DNA from: Apricaphanius iberus
Lineage: Eukaryota > Chordata > Actinopteri > Cyprinodontiformes > Aphaniidae
Direction of reading: 5' to 3'
Assembly: GCA_028564705.1 (NCBI GenBank)
Contig: JAPXFQ010002663.1
Location: forward strand, 85,001-149,000
DNA length: 64,000 nt
Position 1 is the stretch's first letter; every line of letters starts with the position of its first letter. The notes beneath the pieces were generated by a model, which was not told where the DNA came from, made no database searches, and was given only the letters and a program-made list of their open reading frames with translations. Of this stretch, positions 55,901 to 64,000 are shown piece by piece. The position numbers and the translations under genes are program-made.

Positions 55901-58900
55901 TGGTTCAACAGGAACTTCTTTGTGTTAACAGGTAACTTTTCATGGCAAGGCAGGGCAAGGAAAGGCAAGGCCAATTTATTTTTATAGCAAACTTTCAACA
56001 CAAAGACATTTTTGGTGCTTTACAATGATTAAAAAGATGTGAAAATGAAAACATAGAATCACTAAAAGAAAGCATAAATTATTTTATTAGCATCTGATTA
56101 AAACAAGAATTTAGGGTTTCAAAAAATATGTAGATTAATAATAGTAACAGTTACTCATAAGCAAGTCTAAATAGGCAAGTCTTCATTTTAGATTCAAAAG
56201 AGTTCACTGTCTCTGCAGTTTTGCATTCGTCCAGTAGTTTGTTCCAGATATGAGGAGCATAGAATCTAAAAGCTGCTTCTCCATGTTTGGTTCTGGTTCT
56301 AGGGACAAGCAAGAGCTGGAGGACCTGAGTGATCTGAATGGTTTGTACCGTTATAGCAGATCATTAATGTACTCTGGTGCTAACCTATTCAATTATTTAT
56401 AAACTAATAAAAGCACTTGGAAGTCTATTCTCTGAGCTACAGGGAGCCAGTGGAAGGACTTTAGAACTGGGGTGATGTGTTCTACTTTCCTGGTTCTAGT
56501 GAGAACACGAGCAGCAGCGTTCTGGATCAGCTGCAGCTGGCTGGCTGATGTTTTAGGCGAACATCAGCCAGAGTTATCGGAGAAGAGAACTTGGCAGAGG
56601 TTGAAGGGTTAAAATACAAAACTTGTCAAATGAGAGCACAAGGTCTAAATATCTTGCCAAGAAGAACAATGTTAAATAACACAGGCATGTGATCAGAAAA
56701 CCCCCTGCCTAGCTGCCACAATGTCCCTACATGTGCGTATCTTATGAAAATATTACACGTGGGAGAGTCTAAGAAGTCTCTAGTTTTAACCAGAACTGCG
56801 CCATGCCACAGACAGTATGAAACCAGACTGAGGATCTCAGCTTATTGTTTTATTCTACCTGCTAAACATTTCTGTTTTCTGTGGCTCCATTAAAACCAGG
56901 CATCCAGAACCAAGTCTGATCCTGGTTAGATGATGACTCTAAGGCTAGCAGAAGAGGGAGAAGCACAGAGCTGAACACAGATTGGAAAAAAATAATTAAA
57001 GGTTTTGGTTCAAATATAAAAGGACTGCTGAGATAATCACCAAAAACTGAAATATGCTAAAGGAAAACTCCTCTCTAATATCACTGAGTAAAATATACGT
57101 GATACTTGTGTTTTTTTTGCTAATCACTTTTTACATTTTGCACACAGACTGTAATAAAGCCTCACCTGCTGAATATGAAAACTTTGAACATTTATTAAAG
57201 AATATCACCTCTACCAAGGCCCAGATCTGACCTGCTCATGACCCCTCAGTATCTGGGCCATGCTCTGCCATCTTGGACAGCTATTAACATGCTAAAGGAG
57301 GATAGTGATTAAAAGACAACATGTTCTTGAACTGATGCTCCTCCCAGTCGTAGGGCTCTAGGTTCTCACTCCTCTGACCAGCATTCTGTCCTCTGTTTCA
57401 GTTCATTTAAACATGCAGCCACCCAGCCTCTGATTGAAACCACTCTTGAACCCTTGACAATTTGAGGCCAAACTCTAAACATCCATTCCGTTCAAAAATC
57501 CTCCAGAAAGTCATGTAGAATTAATTACCCCCCCCCCCCCCCCCAACTTTCACTCCAGAAATATTATAGGTAAAATAAAACATAGTTTCAAACCTCAATG
57601 TTTCTATTCTGCAGTTGGGAGTTTGTAGAAAACCGCAAAGCTCCTTCACTCCATCATCTTTTAGGTTGTTCCTCATCAGCTCCAGCTCTGTTATATGGGA
57701 GGGGTTTGATTTAAGAGCTGAGGACAGAGTAGCACAGCTGATCTCTGACAACCTGCAGGCAATCAATCTGAAAAAAGGAAAAAACTCTGTGATCTTAAGC
57801 CAACGGGATGTACGTTAAAATTGAAATCAGAATCAGCTTTGATGGCCAAGTATGACAAACATACAGGGAATTTGCAGTTTACAGTACGTCCTGTCCAAGA
57901 TCATTACATACAACAACAACAAACAGATCAAGGTCACTGTTGGGCATGCAGCCACCGAGCGGCGGTCCCAAGTGTGAAAAGATAAGATCAGATACATACA
58001 TCCTGATGCAGGATAAAGCCTTAGGATATAGCGAGACGGTGTGTGCTTGTTAGTGTGTGTGTCTGAATCCATGTCAGTTTGTGCTTCAGTAGATTCTAGT
58101 GTATGGGGGGGAGGATACTTTGTTTACATTCCTTTCACGGGCATTTGATTGTGGACCAAGTCGAAGGTCTTCATGGGAGCCAAAACAATAATTATTTGGA
58201 TAACAGGGAGAGCAAATATCCTCTCTAACCCTTCAGTCTGTCAGCGGTTTCTTTTTACAGTCTAATTCAACCAAATTAAATTCCAGATTACTCCATTAAT
58301 TTCCAGTTGCACCAATCCACACTGACAGTTTCTCCAAGTCTGATGACAATCGCGAGTGAGTCCCAAAGGGCCAGCTATATCGCCTCTTGCAGCGTCTAGC
58401 CTGTGCTCAAGCTCACCAAGCACCATGGTGTGTTACTGATAGTAATCTTTTTTTACTATGGTACCAGAAGTCTTCAGGTCATTGACCAGTTTCCCCATGT
58501 AGATCGAGGCTATTTCATCACAGTCCTCCAGATCATTTGTAAGCTTCACAGTGAGCTCTTGCACGGACGCCAATGTCGAAGGATATTTTTCAGTGATCAG
58601 TTTTCTAATAATTACTCCAGATTCTGATCTCCTCTCACCAAGCTGCTTATCTATTGTAGATTGGCTCATCCCAATCTTGTGCAGGTGTAAATCTTTTCCT
58701 TGGTGTCCTCAGACAGCTCTCTGTTAATTGCCATATTGGAGGTTAGAGTCTGACTCTATGAAGAGGTGGACATTTCTCTGTTTTTATGTAATGAGTAATG
58801 AGTTTGCGCCACACAGCTGTGGCAGCAAGTCCGAGTATGCATTGCAGGACCCAGAGGTTCTGGAAGTAATTTATTCCGGCTGTCATAAGGCAGTAAAATT

Positions 58901-61900
58901 GACCCTCATAATATGCACCTTTTATTACTATTGATAGTAGTTTTAAACCTTAATTTATTGGTATTGATGTTGTATTGTTAAAGTGTACGGTTATGAATGG
59001 CAAACACTGTATGTTGCTGGACACTCAAATTTCCCCAGTCGGTTATTAATAAAGTATCTATCTATCATCATCATCTGTTATGCAGATGATTAGTTCAAAT
59101 AGGTTCCATTATTAGAGCTATTTAGTGGAGGATAGGAGAGATTCTTGAAGGAAAAAGTATCAGGTCTGTGTGGGCCAGAATTCCTGCTTGGTTGTAGTGG
59201 ACAAATGCCACCTATTTTCTAGGTGTGTACCAATCGGACTTTTTCAGTCCTGATACCGACACTGATGCCTGTGCTTTGTGTAACTGTTGATACCCAATAC
59301 CGATCCGATACTATTGCTGAATTAATCAACACTATACCTTCCACCTTATGTCTTATGCCTAATCGACTAAATGCACCAGACTTTACTAACTAAACATAAC
59401 TATGACAAATCAACAGATGTAAAATATAAAATCTAAACCATAAAACCATAAAACAAAAAATTTGAAATGAAAAATAAATGTTTTTTCGGGTGAAGTTATT
59501 GCAGATTTACCACATTTTAAGTATTGGTTCATGGTATCGTTAACTTTTAACAATACTGATACATGTAAATTAGACGGTATTGGGGCCGATATCCAGTACC
59601 AGTATTGGTATCCAGAGTTGGAATAGCAAGGAAGTTTTGAGACCACCCAGGACTTCCTCCTGAACCTCCTTCAGTCCACCAGGTATTGCCTGGTTTTGTC
59701 ACATTTTTTAAAGTGGAAATGTAGGTGGGTAAGGCTATGAAAGGTGGGTGAGTTGGTCTTTGAGTTTTTCTTTGTTGAAACTACTCACAGGCCAGTGCTG
59801 GTCTGATAGGAAAGAAGTCCTGTTAATGGCAACATGGATGATATTTCTTCTGTGCTGTGATTTTTTCAATTACTTTTTGATTTTTTCTTTAGTACGACAA
59901 GTGAACCAGTGAAGTTTCCAGAAGTAAGGGGTTCTTGCCACTTTCTTTCTGACTGAAGCCAGTGAAGTTGCAGAGGGATTGGAGCCACATGAGCCTGGAG
60001 CTGGATTTTAGCTTGGACTGCAGGGAAGGTAGTGTATAAGCAGCTCTTTAAACATAGTATGATCTAATACAACGGGGTGGAATGAACTTTATATGCTTAT
60101 GTGCAGTCGTCAACAAAACTACAGCTTACCAGAACTCCCTTTTCTCTGTCAAAACTGGTGAAAGAGAGACTGATAGCCCCTTCTTATTGTCACTGCCTGC
60201 ACCCTGTGGACTCCTGTTACACGTCACTATTATAACCAAACAAAATGTAAACCTAGTGATCAATGCACACAATATATTTATGCAGGTCTCCTACACAGAG
60301 AGATATATTATTAATGTAGACAACCTAGTTTTCTTTGCTACAATGTTGATTTTATGAATCTTTCCCAGCCAGCAGCCGGATGGTTTTCAGTGCTATTTGA
60401 AAGCAAGACAAACTGACTGAATGATTTTAATCTGTCAAAACACTGCAGGGTATATTATAATAAAATGTCAAAGACATTAATATTTATATTAATAAATGAT
60501 ATTTATTGTCTGGATCGGGACTCGAAATTGGATCAGATTTGATGTAAAAACATTGGATCGGGATCAGAGGCCTACAATGTTGATAGGGACAGCGCTAGTT
60601 ATGGTGTTAAATTAAAGTATTGAAGAATAAATTAGGGATTTTGATTGAATAGAGAAAACAAACCTCAGACTCTTCACTTTACAGACTGGATTCTCCAAGA
60701 TCTCACACAGATGCTTCATTCCAGCATCTTCCAGTCCGTAGAGCTCACTTATTTCCAGTTCAGTCAGGGAAGGATTGGACTTCAGAGCTGAGGCCAAAAC
60801 TTCACATTCAGCCGTAGAGAGTTTACATCCACAAAGTCTGAGATTAGAGATGAAATAAGGTCAGTTATAATTAAGTCAGACACTCTGGATTATAAACACA
60901 GAATAAGATACAGTGTACAGAGTATTTACTGTGATAATTCAGACAAAAGTATCATCAGCCATAATTAAAAACATTTGAGCACTGTGTTTGTGATCCTAAA
61001 TGACATGCGAGTATATTGTTGGCATATTGGCTGTATATTGATCTAAGTTGTGTGTGGGAGTTCTCAGTTCACTTTGGATGTCAGCTCACTGTGCATGGTT
61101 CACATTTTAAATGGTCCGTATTTATGTCGATTTATGGTTGGCTCACTGTATGGCTTCAGTACGTTTCATAGTGAGATACCGTTGCATTAAAAATATGAAA
61201 TTATTTAGTTAAAGGGATGTTTTCTGACTTAAATTAGTGCTAATTTTTAGTGGAAGAAGCTGTGTACATCTTCACAATAAGAACATTAATTTCCTGTTGT
61301 TATGAATGGTGATTTTATCTTCTTAGTGTTGTGGGAAAATTGTAAATTCTTACATTTGATTAATAAATCTATTTTAGATTTGGATTATGTGATGTTTAAC
61401 ACAGACTGCTGATATCCAAATGTTAAGTTTAGATATATATTTTAGTTAGTTCTACCTCTTAGTTATTATTTTTATATGAGACCATGTGATTTTGGAGTTC
61501 AAAATAGAAATTAAATCGGTTTGTCCTATAGTTCATTTAAAAAAAGAGCAACTGCATCTAACTTTGTCCTTTATTCACACTGGAAATAGTTTTTTTGGCC
61601 ATATTTAGGAATGGTGATTAATTCACAGCTACACTGTGATTAATTAAAGCAGAATTTTTAATAGTTTAACAGCCCTATTAAAAACGAAAAATAAGATGGT
61701 TTTTGGACGTAGTTTGTATGTTTTCCATTCTTTAAGCACCGTTTCGAGACCCGTACAGCACCGGCACCATTTCAGAAGTTAGGATTGGCACCGGTATTGG
61801 ACAAAACCTAAATATAGGTGTGCTAACCTGCTAGAGGAACAGGGGAAAAACTGGTGGATAGAACAAAACATGTCTCTGAATTAGTCGGGTCATTTCTCCT

Positions 61901-64000
61901 GAAAGACAAAGGCTTGGGTGTCAGAAAAATCTGCTAAAAACACATGAAGAAAGAGCTGAAGACCAGGTACCAGGGAGGACACAGAGCATTTGGATTCAAA
62001 CTGGGGTTTTTTTGTCATGTAAAAGAAGTGACAGTTCTCCCAGTGACCAGAAGAGGCTTTAATTTCAAAAGTGTTAAAGCTGGTCTCTTCAGGTCTACAT
62101 GTAGGATTTCTAACATCTTCAAACAAAGGCTGAAGATGAAGTATTGATGAGAAAAAAATTCAGATCCTGGAAGCAGAGCTCTCAGAGCTTTGGGAGGAAC
62201 TGACAGAAACTCGAACTCCAACAGATTTTTTTTCTGGAACCAGAAATAAACATATTCTGGTGTATCAAATACAAACTCAAACGGAAAATGACTAACAGGA
62301 AGACGTTTAGGTTCTGTAAGTTTTCTCAACAAAGCAGTTAGTTTCTATGGACACAGCAACAATGTAGAGATTTATTTAAATGCCCCAAGTTTTTACAACG
62401 GTAAAAGATCATAAAAAAGGCAAACTAAGGGTAACAGTCCAATGAGTAGAGGTGTGTAAAGTTCAGAATTTGTCTCTGGCTCTTGTCAGAGAAAACAGAT
62501 TTTCTAGACTTATAAAGATTTTCGGTTCAGTTCAATAGGAACCCATACAAATTTGAATATTGTTAAAATGAATAATAATGCTATTCTGCTGTTCTCAATT
62601 AGCTGAACATTCAAACATTGAAACATTTAGATGTTTGAATGGTTGAAATAGTCCTAAGTATGAAGGAAGTAGTTAAAGACCAAAAAACAACCAGAAATAA
62701 CTTGAATAAGAAAAACAAACAGGAGGACAAAAGGGCTGAGTAACCATTCACCCCCAAAGATATCTGGACTCACCGAGCCTTTCTGCAGTTCCTTATAGCT
62801 GGAATCAGTCTCCGTCGTTCATTCTCTGATGTGTTGTACTTCTCCAGGTCCAACTCATCCAGAACTTCCTCGGACATCTGCAGCATGTACGCCAGAGCTG
62901 AACACTGGATCTCTGAGAGCTCTGTCTCTGATCTGTTCTCTGATTTCAGGAACTGTTGGATCTCATGATGAACTGAAAGATCCTTCATCTCCACCAGACA
63001 GTGGAAGATGTTGATGCTTCTGTCAGGAGAGATATTATATGTGTTCAGCTCCTTCAGACTTTTCATGATTCTCTGGATGGTTTCTGGACCATTCTCTCTC
63101 TGTCCTGGCAGGTATCCTAAGAGTCTCTGGTTGGAATCAACAGAGAGGCCATGAAGAAAACGAACAAATAGATCCAGGTGACCATTTTTACTGCTGAGGG
63201 ATTTATACATGACATTTTTCATGAATCCTGCCATAGTTGTTTCACTGTAGTCTTCTCCAAGGAACTTCTGCATCACCTCTGTGTTCCTGGTGGTGAAACA
63301 GTGGAACATGTAGACTGCAGCCAGAAACTCCTGGATGCTCAGATGAACAAAGCAGTAGACTGGTTTCTGGAAGATCACTCTCTCTCTTTTGAAGATCTCT
63401 GTACAAACTCCTGAGTACACCGAGGCCTCTGTGACATCCAGACCACACTGCTCCAGGTCTTCTTGGTAGAACATGATGTTTCCTTTCTCCAGATGTTCCA
63501 ACGCCAGCCTCCCCAGATTCAGAAGAACTTCCCTGTCAGCCTCCATCAGCTCCTGTGGACTTGTCTCATGTCCTCCATGGTACTTGTTCTTCTTCCTCTG
63601 TGTCTGGACCAGCAGGAAGTGTGAGTACATGTCAGTCATGGTCTTGGGCAGCTCTCCTCTCTGCTCTGTGGTCAACATGTTCTCCAGAACTGTAGCAGTG
63701 ATCCAGCAGAAGACTGGGATTCCACACATGATGTGGAGGCTCCTGCAGGTTTTGATGTGGGAGATGATTCTTCTGGACAGCTCTTCATCACTGAACCTCC
63801 TCCTGAAGTACTCCTCCTTCTGGGCATCCTTGAAACCTCGTACTTCTGTTACCCTGGAAACACATGAAGGAGGGATCTGATTGGCTGCTGCAGGTCTGGA
63901 GGTTATCCAGATGAGAGCCGAGGGAAGCAGGTTGCCTTTAATGAGGTTTGTCAGCAGAACGTTGACTGATGACTTCTGTGTGACGTCAGAAACCAACCGA
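52927..64000 (-). CDS. Fish NACHT-LRR receptor (NLRC3-like/NLR-C type), 3' part, runs off the right edge
   Basis: Cytosolic innate immune receptor of the family greatly expanded in teleosts. Exons, 5' to 3': 62774-64000 (partial), 60664-60837, 57594-57767, 55367-55543, 53841-53993, 52927-52936 (coding part). All joins are phase 2. The large exon begins within the NACHT domain after Walker B ([19 protein letters not shown], then [14 protein letters not shown] as sensor region). It continues through the helical part ([38 protein letters not shown]) and ends in RNCRKAR. Four LRR exons follow, each with an LSEISC-like or LSTAEC start, [17 protein letters not shown] and [20 protein letters not shown]. 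The last exon adds K-W-S and a stop. There is no B30.2/SPRY exon. The FISNA segment, Walker A and Walker B lie outside the window. Confidence 0.94.
53841..53993 (-). CDS. NLR LRR exon 4 (last repeat)
   Basis: 153 nt to a good donor GTAAGT, phase 2 to 2. It encodes [20 protein letters not shown], then [20 protein letters not shown] and KDLVENLK. If the donor were not used the frame would stop one codon later (TAA at 53837-53839), so the protein end hardly depends on the splice. Confidence 0.88.
55367..55543 (-). CDS. NLR LRR exon 3
   Basis: 177 nt, phase 2 to 2; one codon longer than its neighbours (INYDLKDAG). It encodes [20 protein letters not shown] and ends [15 protein letters not shown]. 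Confidence 0.92.
55945..56610 (-). mobile_element. L2-type LINE 3' end in NLR intron
   Basis: The reverse complement ends in repeats of the TTGCC tail ('ggcaaggccaatttattttt' on the plus strand). It shares long stretches with 47868-48160, such as 'gcttctccatgtttggttct', 'ctattctctgagctacaggg' and 'tctactttcctggttctagt'. No reverse transcriptase remains in this copy. Confidence 0.8.
57594..57767 (-). CDS. NLR LRR exon 2
   Basis: 174 nt, phase 2 to 2. It encodes [19 protein letters not shown], then [19 protein letters not shown] and [16 protein letters not shown] run of 17 C bases (57528-57544) lies just inside the following intron. Confidence 0.92.
57834..58080. repeat. Retroelement-like fragment in NLR intron
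   Basis: 'tcagaatcagctttgatggc' followed by 'caagtatgacaaacata' is text common to a fish LINE tail region. The family is not certain. Confidence 0.4.
58420..58745 (-). mobile_element. Degraded Tc1-like transposase in NLR intron
   Basis: Minus strand: a start reading [16 protein letters not shown], then after frame changes [17 protein letters not shown] and [14 protein letters not shown]. These correspond to blocks of the Tc1 DNA-binding region (in this group QLGEKRS..., LVNDLK-x-x-GT-I-V). Stops and frame shifts show it is dead. Confidence 0.75.
58990..59076 (+). repeat. LINE 3' tail with TATC repeats
   Basis: 'aaatttccccagtcggttat' followed by 'taataaagtatctatctatc' is the usual end of a fish LINE. 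It stops in short TATC and ATC repeats. Confidence 0.6.
59222..59635. repeat. hAT-like repeat in NLR intron
   Basis: Text rich in 'ccgata' and 'tatcgg' motifs (gataccgacactgatgcc; aataccgatccgatac; tggggccgatatccag), with rough inverted symmetry between its two ends. This is typical of a non-autonomous fish hAT element. Similar short pieces occur at 60505-60590 and 61735-61810. Borders are uncertain. Confidence 0.45.
60664..60837 (-). CDS. NLR LRR exon 1
   Basis: 174 nt, phase 2 to 2. It encodes [20 protein letters not shown], then [20 protein letters not shown] and [16 protein letters not shown]. It diverges most from the other three, as usual for the first LRR after the NACHT exon. Confidence 0.92.
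60838..62773. other. NLR intron between NACHT exon and LRR exon 1
   Basis: 1.9 kb of AT-rich DNA. I searched the minus strand for a further LRR exon and found none. A short hAT-like piece lies at 61735-61810. The frames at 61890-62332 do not resemble LRRs. Confidence 0.6.
62774..64000 (-). CDS. NLR large exon, C-terminal NACHT and helical region (partial)
   Basis: Open without a stop from the window edge to the donor GTGAGT at 62771-62773; about 409 codons. It includes the ITSRP motif, the CGIPVFCWI winged-helix signature, [14 protein letters not shown] and the helical linker to the LRRs ending [19 protein letters not shown]. No frameshift or stop is seen, so this copy looks intact. Confidence 0.94.

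Noticed and set aside
61890..62332. Overlapping frames near the NLR NACHT exon as a possible extra LRR
   Set aside because: None shows the L-x-x-L-x-L pattern, the phase 2-2 borders or the [13 protein letters not shown] signatures of the four real LRR exons.
1..64000. CRISPR arrays, operons, ribosome binding sites, replication origins
   Set aside because: The window is vertebrate nuclear DNA with spliced genes. The regular repeats are micro- and minisatellites, not spacer arrays.

Overview
The window is animal nuclear DNA from a ray-finned fish. Genes are split by introns with consensus GT/AG sites and scattered through AT-rich non-coding DNA. The repeats are those typical of spiny-rayed teleosts: Tc1-like transposons, RTE-, L1- and L2-type LINEs, tRNA-derived SINEs, and hAT and Harbinger derivatives. 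A fish-specific type of NACHT/LRR receptor gene supports the same placement. The species cannot be told from the sequence.

Layout. Positions 1-26.5 kb hold no gene I can recognise. This stretch is a repeat landscape: a Harbinger derivative with clean terminal repeats at 7777-8714, and a nested pile-up of SINE, RTE, Tc1 and L1 elements at 14081-17630. It also has one orphan exon-like reading frame with a basic tail at 17728-17949. From 26.97 to 32.2 kb on the plus strand lies osteocrin (OSTN), a small secreted ligand of the natriuretic peptide clearance receptor, with a TATA box, a 5' non-coding exon, three coding exons and a poly(A) signal. From 35.0 to 50.8 kb on the minus strand lies a complete IWS1 gene, a transcription elongation factor that partners SPT6. 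I could join 15 coding exons in consistent phase (719 aa). OSTN and IWS1 are convergent, with about 2.8 kb between their 3' ends. From 52.7 kb to beyond the right edge, on the minus strand, is the 3' part of a fish NLR gene: the C-terminal half of the large NACHT exon, four leucine-rich-repeat exons, and a tiny terminal coding exon with its poly(A) signal.

Main point of interest. IWS1 has two homologous alternative last exons, each exactly 126 nt with its stop and each encoding 41 residues that end in AVKIS-x-EGNRMPL. They start in the same phase and match at 21 of 41 positions without gaps, so splicing choice would swap the C-terminal tail. An inverted-repeat element lies between them. Further points are a run of S-P-x-K-R repeats in the acidic IWS1 region, a minisatellite in an IWS1 intron whose every intact unit carries AATAAA in the sense direction, and loss of the F-G residues in both natriuretic motifs of the fish osteocrin. 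Three hAT-type insertions in IWS1 introns can be delimited by 8-bp target duplications.

The three genes share no evident pathway. Exon joins were made by eye from splice sites, phase and family knowledge; no alignment or transcript data were available.
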